A DNA stretch of 22,041 nt from Bordetella parapertussis (GTDB lineage: Bacteria > Pseudomonadota > Gammaproteobacteria > Burkholderiales > Burkholderiaceae_B). Both the position numbers and the translations under genes were made by a program. The stretch is from contig CAMAYM010000039.1 of assembly GCA_945862495.1 (NCBI GenBank), forward strand, positions 1 through 22,041. Reading direction: 5' to 3'. Positions 1-6,841 of the stretch are shown here, one piece after another. The notes beneath the pieces were generated by a model. The model did no database searches, was not told the DNA's origin, and saw only the letters and a list, made by a program, of their open reading frames with translations. The first letter of the stretch is position 1, and each line of letters starts with the position of its first letter.

Positions 1-1074
1 CGCTTGATCAAAACCCGCCAAATCAGCGGAGTTACGTAAGGCGATCAGTGCCAGCACAGTACCCATCGAAAACTTTGATTGGTGCACAGTTTGAGGATCT
101 GTCACTGGACCCAGCACATCGATCGCACCTTGGTGTACGTGTGTGACAACGGAGGCAATGTCGCTGGCCTTTAAACCATGCTGTTTCATGGCATGCTGAA
201 GCGCGTCAGCGGCTGGATGGGTATGACGACACGAAGCATGATACTTGAATGAGGTTTCAGCGAGCGCCCAGCGTGAGCCTAAACGATCGGTTAATTTCGC
301 AGGATCCGCATCGGTCGACATACCGGCCGCCATTCCTTGCACTCCCTCAAGAATCCGACGTGCACCCGTAAAACCGTTTTGTGCCAAATAGGCCGCAGTC
401 AAACCGGCCGAGGCAGCATGCGCAGTATGCAATTGTTTGGAATCGGCTGCATCACGTAAAAACTCCCATAATCCGGAAGTCGTTGTGCCCGCCGAACCGA
501 TTGCGTGGAGCATTTGTTCGGGATTCAATTTCAACAAACGCCCGACAGTCACTGCGGCAGCAATCGTGCCCGCAGTCCCAGTGGTATGAAAAATTTTGTA
601 GTGTGAACGACCGAGAAATTCTCCCACGCGAATACCGACTTCATAACCGACCACAGATGCTGTGATGAATTCTTCACCAGAAGCTCCAATCGCTTGCGCG
701 ACCGCGAGTGCGGGAGGAAAGACGACGGCAGCAGGGTGAAAGACTGAGCCGTTGTGAACATCATCTTGCTCAACAACATGCGCAGAAGCCGCGTTGACCA
801 TCGCAGCAAATACAGGAGAAGTGAGTCGTCGGTTAACAAAGTCCTCTGACTTGCCGTCGGCAGGTCCCATCAGTTCAGCATATTTCGCCATCGCTTTCAC
901 TGCACGCGCAGTTGAGCCGGCAAGAATGGAGGCCATCGTATCCAGAAACAAATCCTCGCAGCGCATACGCACTGACTCAGGAATGTCAGAGTACTGAAGC
1001 TCTGAGGAAAACTTGGCGAGTTCCGCACTAGGATGTAAAACAATAGCACTGGCCGGAGAATGAGCAGCTGACAT
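1..1074 (-). CDS. MmgE/PrpD family protein (2-methylcitrate dehydratase-like), C-terminus cut by window edge
   Basis: The reverse strand reads open from an ATG at 1072-1074 to the window edge, 358 codons with no stop. The family normally has about 450-480 residues, so roughly the last quarter is missing. The protein begins MSAAHSPASAIV and contains the family's VVEQDDVHNGSVFHPAA stretch, a glycine-rich TTGTAGTIAAA segment and CRHTHPAADAL, all typical of MmgE/PrpD proteins, which are hydratases/dehydratases and isomerases acting on small polycarboxylic acids. A Shine-Dalgarno AGGA (complement of 1082-1085) lies 7 nt before the start. The gene follows the acyl-CoA dehydrogenase by 11 bp, so the two are very probably cotranscribed. 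In Burkholderiales this pair often sits with a LysR regulator and CoA transferases in acid-degradation clusters. The substrate cannot be told; a true prpD would be expected beside prpB/prpC, which are not seen here. Confidence 0.9.
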   Translation of the reverse strand, partial: MSAAHSPASAIVLHPSAELAKFSSELQYSDIPESVRMRCEDLFLDTMASILAGSTARAVKAMAKYAELMGPADGKSEDFVNRRLTSPVFAAMVNAASAHVVEQDDVHNGSVFHPAAVVFPPALAVAQAIGASGEEFITASVVGYEVGIRVGEFLGRSHYKIFHTTGTAGTIAAAVTVGRLLKLNPEQMLHAIGSAGTTTSGLWEFLRDAADSKQLHTAHAASAGLTAAYLAQNGFTGARRILEGVQGMAAGMSTDADPAKLTDRLGSRWALAETSFKYHASCRHTHPAADALQHAMKQHGLKASDIASVVTHVHQGAIDVLGPVTDPQTVHQSKFSMGTVLALIALRNSADLAGFDQA

Positions 1075-1085
1075 GAGTATTTCCT

Positions 1086-2246
1086 TTAAAAGGAACGTGG
1101 CAGACCGAGAATATGCTCGGCCACATAAGACAAAATCAGGTTTGTTGAAATGGGTGCAACTTGATATAGACGCGTCTCGCGGAACTTACGTTCAACGTCA
1201 TATTCACACGCGAATCCAAAGCCACCATGGAATTGCAAACATGCATTTGCGGCTTCCCAGGAAGCATCTGCAGCAAGCAGTTTTGCCATGTTGGCTTGTG
1301 CGCCGCAAGGGAGGTTGGCATCAAACAAACGACAAGCTTCGTAACGCATCAGACTGGCCGCTTCTACGTTGATATGCGCGCGCGCGATTGGGAACTGAAC
1401 TCCCTGGTTTTGACCAATCGGACGACCAAAGACGATACGGTCTTTGACATAGGCGGATACGCGATCCACAAACCAATAGCCGTCACCAATACATTCGGCT
1501 GCGATCAGGGCGCGCTCAGCATTCAGGCCATCAAGGATGTATTTAAATCCTTTACCTTCTTCACCAATCAGGTTCTCAGCTGGAATCTCAAGATTATCAA
1601 AAAACAACTCATTCGTTTCATGGTTCACCATGTTCAAAATGGGTCGAACGGTGAGACCTTTACCAATGGCATCACGAAGGTCAACAATAAAAATTGACAT
1701 GCCTTCAGTTTTTTTGGTGACCTGATCAATGGGCGTTGTACGCGCTAACAAAATCATCAAGTCGGAGTGCTGAACACGAGAAATCCAAACTTTCTGGCCA
1801 TTAATGACATAACGATCACCTTTACGGACCGCTGTTGTTTTGATTTTTGTGGTGTCTGTTCCCGTAGTTGGTTCAGTTACACCCATTGATTGCAACCGTA
1901 ATTCACCTGCTGCAATTTTAGGTAAATAGAGATTTTTTTGCTCAGTTGAACCGTGCCTTAGCAAAGTACCCATGTTGTACAACTGACCGTGGCAAGCACC
2001 TGAGTTTCCACCACAACGGTTGATTTCTTCCATAATGACCGACGCTTCGGTCAAGCCGAGTCCAGAGCCGCCATATTCCTGAGGAATCAGTGCGGCCATC
2101 CAACCTGCTTGCGTTAAGGCATTCACAAATTCCTCTGGATATCCCCTGACTTCGTCCACTTTACGGAAGTATTCGTCTGGAAACTGTTTGCACAGATCCT
2201 TAATTGCGTCACGGATATCTTGGTACTGATCAACGTTGGCGTTCAT
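1086..2246 (-). CDS. acyl-CoA dehydrogenase family protein
   Basis: A 386-residue flavoprotein of the acyl-CoA dehydrogenase superfamily, close to the usual 380-400. It would oxidise a CoA thioester at the alpha-beta bond and pass electrons to ETF. The N-terminal helical domain (about 1-115) is followed by the beta domain with the FAD-contacting MGVTEPTTGTDTTKIKT (121-137) and GQKVWIS (150-156), then the C-terminal helical domain with FGRPIGQNQGVQFPIA (273-288) and QFHGGFGF (338-345). The usual catalytic Glu of the C-terminal helix (YEGT in medium-chain enzymes) is not there: the segment reads RLYQVAPIST (359-368). GLNAERALIA (240-249) has Glu244 where isovaleryl- and long-chain-type enzymes carry their base. 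It is the first gene of a minus-strand unit with the MmgE/PrpD gene and is divergent from a LysR gene that may control it. The substrate is unknown. Confidence 0.93.
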   Translation of the reverse strand: MNANVDQYQDIRDAIKDLCKQFPDEYFRKVDEVRGYPEEFVNALTQAGWMAALIPQEYGGSGLGLTEASVIMEEINRCGGNSGACHGQLYNMGTLLRHGSTEQKNLYLPKIAAGELRLQSMGVTEPTTGTDTTKIKTTAVRKGDRYVINGQKVWISRVQHSDLMILLARTTPIDQVTKKTEGMSIFIVDLRDAIGKGLTVRPILNMVNHETNELFFDNLEIPAENLIGEEGKGFKYILDGLNAERALIAAECIGDGYWFVDRVSAYVKDRIVFGRPIGQNQGVQFPIARAHINVEAASLMRYEACRLFDANLPCGAQANMAKLLAADASWEAANACLQFHGGFGFACEYDVERKFRETRLYQVAPISTNLILSYVAEHILGLPRSF

Positions 2247-2297
2247 GTTTGTCTTATGATGGCGAGTGTTAGGCAGCCATTACTGTGCCCCATGGCG

Positions 2298-2321
2298 CCA
2301 AACTTGACTATTGATGTTTGG
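2298..2321. promoter_or_regulatory. inverted repeat, candidate LysR-type regulator site
   Basis: CCAAAC (2298-2303) and its exact complement GTTTGG (2316-2321) are separated by 12 bases in the 116-bp divergent spacer between the acyl-CoA dehydrogenase and LysR genes. LysR-type regulators usually bind dyad symmetry in just such divergent spacers to control the neighbouring operon and themselves. The repeat does not follow the strict T-N11-A form, so this is inference from position and symmetry. No clear sigma-70 boxes could be picked out on either strand. Confidence 0.4.
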
Positions 2322-2362
2322 TTAACCCGGGCTTTTTCATTGCTTAAGAGACTGCCAATACT

Positions 2363-3265
2363 ATGGCGAACCATTTTGACCTGACGGATTTACAGCTTAT
2401 CGTCAATATCGGCGATGCGAGCAGTTTGACGCGCGGCGCGGAAAAGTCACATCTATCACTACCTGCCGCCAGCAATCGCGTTAAAAATCTCGAAGACCAT
2501 TTTGGGACTAGGCTTTTTCACAGAAATAGCCAAGGGGTGACACTTACCCCCTCCGGTGAGGCTTTTTTGCGCCATGCGCGTCTCGTTTTGAGGCAAATTG
2601 ACCATTTGCGTGGCGATATTCATGAATACGCGCGTGGCATCAAAGGTCAAGTACGAATGTTGGCCAATACCACTGCAATGACTGAATTTATGCCTGCAGT
2701 GTTGAGCCGCTTTTTGGCTTCTCACCCGGATGTCACGGTCGAGTTACGCGAGCGTTTAAGCTACTTGGTCATTAAAGCAGTCTCAGAGGGTGCTGCTGAC
2801 ATTGGAATTGTTGCCGGCAGACCTGCTTCTTCAGAGCTGGAATACATCCCCTATCGGGAGGATAGATTGGTCTTGGTCACGCCCGTTGAACATGCGCTAA
2901 GCGAACGGACTGAAGTCGCCTTTTCCGATACGCTTGCGTATGAATATGTCGGTCTGTCGGAGTGGAGTGCTATTCACGCTTTTTTGATTCAGGCGGCCGA
3001 TAAGCTAGGCTATCCTTTTCGTTTTCGTGTTGAAGTTGGCAGTTTTGAGGCCGTTTGCCGCATGATTGAAGCGGGCGTAGGCATTGGCATTGTGCCTGAA
3101 CTTGTCGCCAAACGTTACGCGCAACGCCTAAAGATCAAAATGGTTCGCTTATCAGATGAGTGGTCTGAAAGAAAACTCCAAATATGTGTTCGCAATCTTA
3201 AGCAGTTACCCAGCTTTGCAAAAGATTTGGTCAATATGCTGATTCAAGATGTGCCTGCAGCATAA
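2363..3265 (+). CDS. LysR family transcriptional regulator
   Basis: A 300-residue protein of normal LysR-type length. The N-terminal winged helix-turn-helix covers about residues 5-65, with the recognisable core SHLSLPAASNRVKNLE (49-64) and the family's GTRLFHRNSQGVTLTPSGE wing region. The remainder (about 90-295) is a substrate-binding-type effector domain, containing GAADIGIV and EAGVGIGIVPE. It is divergent from the acyl-CoA dehydrogenase/MmgE unit, which suggests it regulates that unit in response to a pathway metabolite. An inverted repeat at 2298-2321 is a candidate operator. The Shine-Dalgarno is weak (AAGAG 2346-2350, 12 nt before ATG). The effector is unknown. Confidence 0.93.
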   Translation: MANHFDLTDLQLIVNIGDASSLTRGAEKSHLSLPAASNRVKNLEDHFGTRLFHRNSQGVTLTPSGEAFLRHARLVLRQIDHLRGDIHEYARGIKGQVRMLANTTAMTEFMPAVLSRFLASHPDVTVELRERLSYLVIKAVSEGAADIGIVAGRPASSELEYIPYREDRLVLVTPVEHALSERTEVAFSDTLAYEYVGLSEWSAIHAFLIQAADKLGYPFRFRVEVGSFEAVCRMIEAGVGIGIVPELVAKRYAQRLKIKMVRLSDEWSERKLQICVRNLKQLPSFAKDLVNMLIQDVPAA

Positions 3266-3315
3266 GCGTTTAGTTCGCCTTCGTTTTTTCACAAGACATT
3301 AAGACCCATTAATCA

Positions 3316-3930
3316 ATGTTGACCTCAATCGTTCTCGCCTCTGGAAACTCAGGAAAACTCAAAGAATTTAGCGCATTGCTCACGCCCCTTGGTTTGACAG
3401 TGATTCCACAAGCCTCACTCAATATTAGTGAGGCACCTGAACCGCATCCGACCTTTTTTGAAAACGCGCTCGCGAAGGCTCGGCACGCCAGTGCATGCTC
3501 AGGCATGCCCGCAATCGCAGACGACTCAGGGCTGTGTGTGCGCGCCCTAAATGGCGCTCCAGGTATTTTTTCTGCCCGATACGCGCAAACAGAGCAGGGC
3601 ACACGCTCAGATTTGGCAAATAATCAAAAGTTAGTTCAAGCTCTTCATCAAATCTCAGATCGTCGGGCATGGTACGTTGCAGTCTTGGTTTTTTTGTCAC
3701 ACGCTGAAGATCCACAACCTATTATTGCTGAAGCGAATTGGTTTGGAGAAATTGTCGATAATCCAATTGGTGCAAACGGTTTTGGCTATGATCCACATTT
3801 TTTTATTGCTGAACACAACTGTACCGTTGCGCAACTTGATCCGGTACTTAAAAATGCCGTGAGCCATCGCGGTCAGGCGATGAAAATCCTTCTTTCTAAA
3901 TTAAAAGAGCGAGGCTTGACTCAAGTATGA
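3316..3930 (+). CDS. rdgB: XTP/dITP diphosphatase (RdgB/HAM1)
   Basis: A 204-residue Ham1-type non-canonical purine NTP pyrophosphatase. It hydrolyses dITP, ITP and XTP to monophosphates and so keeps deaminated purines out of DNA and RNA. Visible family motifs in order are the nucleotide-binding ASGNSGKLKEF (8-18), the metal site TFFENALAKAR (46-56), IADDSGLCV (67-75) with the catalytic acidic pair D69/D70, GANGFGYDPHF, and the C-terminal SHRGQA. All expected elements are present at normal length. Its stop overlaps the hemW start as ATGA, so the two are probably translationally coupled; rdgB-hemW adjacency is common in proteobacteria. The Shine-Dalgarno before the ATG is weak. Confidence 0.96.
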   Translation: MLTSIVLASGNSGKLKEFSALLTPLGLTVIPQASLNISEAPEPHPTFFENALAKARHASACSGMPAIADDSGLCVRALNGAPGIFSARYAQTEQGTRSDLANNQKLVQALHQISDRRAWYVAVLVFLSHAEDPQPIIAEANWFGEIVDNPIGANGFGYDPHFFIAEHNCTVAQLDPVLKNAVSHRGQAMKILLSKLKERGLTQV

Positions 3931-5144
3931 GCCGTACGATTCCCATTCGGACTGAAAACTGGATGCCTGTTGTCGCGAGAGCGAGCGACACGGATTTGCT
4001 TTTTAAAACACTTCCGCCACTTTCTCTCTATATTCATGTGCCTTGGTGTATTCGCAAATGCCCTTATTGCGATTTCAACTCCCACGAAGCATCTGGCGAG
4101 ATTCCTGAGGATCGTTATCTTGATGCACTTCAAGCTGACATCGAACAAGCCTTGCCCGATGTATGGGGTCGCCCAGTGCACACCATTTTTATTGGCGGTG
4201 GTACACCAAGCTTGCTTTCTGCTTCTGCCGTTGATCGATTGATGGCGATGCTTAGATCACACTTCAATCTTTGGCCGGATGCAGAGGTCACCCTCGAAGC
4301 AAATCCAGGCGCAGCCGAAGCAGGTCGTTTCAAATCCTACGCAGAAAGTGGCATTAATCGTATTTCTCTTGGAATCCAAACGTTTAATGACGTTCAACTC
4401 AAAAAGTTAGGTCGTGTGCACGATGGCGTTCAAGCAAGGCAGGCTATTGAAATGGCTCTGTCTGCACTCAATCGTGTCAACCTTGATTTGATGTTCGCCT
4501 TGCCAGGTCAGACTTTCAAAGACGCGATGGACGACGCGCGCGAAGCACTTTCTTTTGGTACGGAGCACTTATCCATTTATCAGCTAACACTCGAACCGAA
4601 CACGGTCTTTGCAAAGTTTCCGCCAGAGTTACCTGATGAAGATATTGCGGTTCAGATGGAGGAGGGCATCGAAGCCCTTCTGGCTGAACATGATTTTGAG
4701 CGCTATGAAGTTTCAGCGTTCGCTCGTCCTGGCGCGCGAGCAAAACACAATGTGAACTACTGGAAATTTGGGGACTATCTTGGCTTGGGGCCTGGAGCTC
4801 ACGGCAAAGTCACGCTTCCTGACCGAATTCAGCGCGAGATTCGGTTGCGCAATCCCGAGAGTTGGATGCAAGCCTGCTTGTTAAGAAATGCGAGTCAAAT
4901 CTCAGAGTCGCGACACGTTCCGAAGTCGGACTTTGCATTTGAATTCATGCTGAATGCGCTGCGCCTTAGGGAAGGTGTGCCGCTAGACTTGTTTTTCGAA
5001 AGAACGGGTCTCAGCTATGCGGATGTGTCCAGCAAACTTGCACTTGCTAGACAAAAAAAATTATTAACCACTGACCCAAAAAGATTGCAAGCAACCGATA
5101 CGGGTTGGCGTTTTTTAAATGAATTACAAACGATCTTTTTGTAA
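3927..5144 (+). CDS. hemW: radical SAM family haem chaperone HemW
   Basis: A 405-residue radical SAM protein of the HemW family, often mis-annotated as oxygen-independent coproporphyrinogen III oxidase. HemW binds haem and a [4Fe-4S] cluster and helps insert haem into target proteins. The cluster motif CIRKCPYC has cysteines at 41, 45 and 48 and is followed by DFNSH. Next come IFIGGGTPSLL, the SAM-binding glycine motif, EANPG, and GINRISLGIQTF. The later NVNYWKFGDYLGLGPGAHGK and the C-terminal HemW-type domain (ESWM..., FEFMLNALRLREGVPLDLF) separate it from true HemN. It starts inside the rdgB stop (ATGA overlap). An N-terminal stretch of about 30 residues precedes the radical SAM barrel. No terminator is obvious downstream. 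Confidence 0.95.
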   Translation: MSRTIPIRTENWMPVVARASDTDLLFKTLPPLSLYIHVPWCIRKCPYCDFNSHEASGEIPEDRYLDALQADIEQALPDVWGRPVHTIFIGGGTPSLLSASAVDRLMAMLRSHFNLWPDAEVTLEANPGAAEAGRFKSYAESGINRISLGIQTFNDVQLKKLGRVHDGVQARQAIEMALSALNRVNLDLMFALPGQTFKDAMDDAREALSFGTEHLSIYQLTLEPNTVFAKFPPELPDEDIAVQMEEGIEALLAEHDFERYEVSAFARPGARAKHNVNYWKFGDYLGLGPGAHGKVTLPDRIQREIRLRNPESWMQACLLRNASQISESRHVPKSDFAFEFMLNALRLREGVPLDLFFERTGLSYADVSSKLALARQKKLLTTDPKRLQATDTGWRFLNELQTIFL

Positions 5145-5183
5145 TGTTATTGTTCTATTTACAATCACAATTTTTGCGCATCA

Positions 5184-5200
5184 TTCCCTATTTTGGTGCA
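5184..5200 (+). promoter_or_regulatory. candidate NtrC-binding site upstream of glnA (distal)
   Basis: TTCCCTATTTTGGTGCA matches 12 of the 14 defined positions of the NtrC dyad as I recall it (TGCACYA-N3-TRGTGCA). The right half, TTGGTGCA, is perfect and the left half is degenerate. Its centre is about 129 bp before the predicted sigma-54 transcription start and 42 bp (four helical turns) from the proximal site, an arrangement suited to cooperative enhancer binding. Confidence 0.6.
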
Positions 5201-5212
5201 AAAAGTGGTGCA
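5197..5212 (+). promoter_or_regulatory. possible third NtrC-like element
   Basis: TGCAAAAAGTGGTGCA holds a perfect TGGTGCA half-site and a TGCA partner, but the whole is 16 bp rather than 17, so its dyad spacing is one base short. It overlaps the distal site by four bases, so the two could hardly be occupied together. It may be a weak alternative site or a remnant. Confidence 0.3.
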
Positions 5213-5225
5213 CAGGTACGGAAAA

Positions 5226-5242
5226 AGCACCTTTTCGGTGCA
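5226..5242 (+). promoter_or_regulatory. candidate NtrC-binding site upstream of glnA (proximal)
   Basis: AGCACCTTTTCGGTGCA contains the perfect dyad GCACC-N5-GGTGC, 11 of the 14 defined NtrC positions. It closely resembles, from memory, the NtrC sites upstream of enterobacterial glnA. The centre lies about 87 bp before the predicted start, in the usual enhancer range for a sigma-54 promoter. Confidence 0.75.
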
Positions 5243-5293
5243 TAACTGCTTGGTTTGTATGCGTCCATTAGGGGCACAGTCCAGTTAAAATCA

Positions 5294-5310
5294 TTGGCAC
5301 AGTTTTTGCT
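5294..5310 (+). promoter_or_regulatory. sigma-54 (RpoN) promoter of glnA
   Basis: TTGGCACAGTTTTTGCT is a near-perfect match to the sigma-54 -24/-12 consensus (YTGGCAC-N5-TTGCW). The GG at 5296-5297 and the GC at 5308-5309 are separated by exactly 10 bases. The predicted start is near 5321, giving a leader of about 65 nt before the glnA ATG. With NtrC-type sites upstream and ntrBC downstream this makes glnA nitrogen-regulated. Confidence 0.88.
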
Positions 5311-5385
5311 TTGTTATTTTTATCTATTTTAAAGATCTGTCACGTTTAATCATTTTTACTAATATATTTTTAGCGGAGTCATTTA

Positions 5386-6798
5386 ATGAGCACCCCTCAA
5401 GACGTTCTGAAGAAAATTGCTGAAAACGAAGTCAAATTTATCGATTTTCGTTTTACAGACACCCTAGGCAAAGAACAGCACGTCTCCGTGCCAGTGAGCC
5501 AGATGGGCGAGGACAAATTCAGCGAAGGTCACGCCTTCGACGGTTCATCAATCGCTGGTTGGAAGGGCATCGAAGCCTCAGATATGTTGTTGATGCCTGA
5601 CGCATCGACTGCACACATGGATCCCTTCCGCGAAGAATCGACCATCATCATCACGTGTGATGTGGTTGAACCCTCAGATATGAAAGGCTATGAGCGTGAT
5701 CCACGCTCGCTAGCCAAGCGCGCTGAAGCCTACCTCAAGTCGAGCGGTTTAGGTGACACCGCTTTCTTTGGTCCGGAGCCAGAGTTCTTTGTTTTTGACG
5801 GCGTGACATGGGGTGACGATATGTCAGGTTGCCACGTCAAGATCAAGTCCGACGAAGGCTTCTGGTCTTCAAGTGCTGACAACGAAGGCGGTAACCTTGC
5901 GCACCGTCCCCGTGTCAAAGGTGGTTATTTCCCTGTGCCACCCGTGGATTCCATGCAAGACATGCGTTCGGAAATGTGTATTTTGCTCGAAGAAGCGGGC
6001 ATTCCTGTTGAAGTGCATCACCACGAAGTTGCAGGTGCTGGCCAGATGGAAATTGGTACAAAGTTCAGCACGTTAGTTCAGCGTGCTGACTGGATCCAGA
6101 TCATGAAATACACCATCCATAACGTCGCACACGCTTATGGCAAAACAGCAACATTTATGCCAAAACCAATCGTTGGTGACAACGGTTCAGGCATGCACGT
6201 TCACCAGTCAATCTGGAAAGACGGTCAGAACTTGTTTGCGGGTAATGGTTATGCGGGCTTGTCAGAGTTCGCGTTGTATTACATCGGCGGCATCATCAAG
6301 CACGCCCGCGCACTTAACGCCATTACTAATCCGGGCACAAACTCCTACAAGCGTTTGGTTCCCCACTATGAAGCACCGGTTAAGCTCGCTTACTCAGCTC
6401 GCAACCGCTCAGCTTCGATTCGGATTCCTCACGTGGCAAACCCTAAAGGTCGCCGTATTGAGGCCCGTTTCCCAGATCCACTTGCTAACCCATACTTGGC
6501 ATTCTCTGCCTTGATGATGGCGGGTCTTGATGGTGTCCAAAACAAGATTCACCCCGGTGATCCCGCTGACAAAAACTTGTACGACTTGCCACCTGAAGAG
6601 GATGCAAAGATCCCCGTTGTGTGCGCCTCGCTCGAAGAAGCAATCGAAGCACTCAACAAGGATCGTGAGTTCCTGACGCGTGGTGGTGTATTCACCAATG
6701 AGATGCTTGATGCATACGTCGCATTGAAAGAGAATGAAATCAATCGTCTTCGTATGACAACACATCCTGTCGAATTCGACATGTACTACAGCCTCTAA
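5386..6798 (+). CDS. glnA: type I glutamine synthetase
   Basis: A 470-residue GSI-beta glutamine synthetase. It makes glutamine from glutamate, ammonia and ATP as a cytoplasmic dodecamer and is the main entry point for ammonium at low concentration. Visible motifs are the N-terminal FDGSSIAGWKGIEASDMLLMP (51-71), EPEFFVFD (131-138), the metal and ATP sites (EVHHHEVAGAGQMEIGTKF, about 209-227), the GDNGSGMHVHQS segment (264-275), NPGTNSYKRLVP (315-326), RNRSASIRIP (339-348), and the adenylylation motif KNLYDLP with Tyr399. The adenylylation tyrosine implies control by GlnE as well as transcriptional control. Shine-Dalgarno GGAG (5375-5378) lies 7 nt before the ATG. A sigma-54 promoter with NtrC-type sites precedes it, and ntrB follows after 43 bp. 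Confidence 0.98.
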   Translation: MSTPQDVLKKIAENEVKFIDFRFTDTLGKEQHVSVPVSQMGEDKFSEGHAFDGSSIAGWKGIEASDMLLMPDASTAHMDPFREESTIIITCDVVEPSDMKGYERDPRSLAKRAEAYLKSSGLGDTAFFGPEPEFFVFDGVTWGDDMSGCHVKIKSDEGFWSSSADNEGGNLAHRPRVKGGYFPVPPVDSMQDMRSEMCILLEEAGIPVEVHHHEVAGAGQMEIGTKFSTLVQRADWIQIMKYTIHNVAHAYGKTATFMPKPIVGDNGSGMHVHQSIWKDGQNLFAGNGYAGLSEFALYYIGGIIKHARALNAITNPGTNSYKRLVPHYEAPVKLAYSARNRSASIRIPHVANPKGRRIEARFPDPLANPYLAFSALMMAGLDGVQNKIHPGDPADKNLYDLPPEEDAKIPVVCASLEEAIEALNKDREFLTRGGVFTNEMLDAYVALKENEINRLRMTTHPVEFDMYYSL

Positions 6799-6819
6799 AC
6801 TGCCGACAAAACTTGGGGT

Positions 6820-6835
6820 CGGGCCTCCCGGCCTG
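6820..6835 (+). other. GC-rich hairpin between glnA and ntrB
   Basis: CGGGCC (6820-6825) and GGCCTG (6830-6835) can form a 6-bp stem with one G-U pair around a TCCC loop. It ends 6 nt before the ntrB ATG. No run of T follows, so it is not a standard Rho-independent terminator. No clear Shine-Dalgarno lies before ntrB, so the hairpin occupies the ribosome-binding position. It might lower ntrB expression relative to glnA or stabilise the glnA 3' end; this is inference. Confidence 0.4.
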
Positions 6836-6841
6836 ATTCCC

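Noticed and set aside
1..1074. Calling the left-edge gene prpD (2-methylcitrate dehydratase)
   Set aside because: MmgE/PrpD proteins have diverse substrates and no prpB, prpC or acnD is visible, so only a family call is supported.
1227..1697. 156-codon open frame antisense to the acyl-CoA dehydrogenase
   Set aside because: It lies wholly opposite a clearly recognisable gene, its peptide resembles no family, and it has no convincing start signal. It is a shadow frame.
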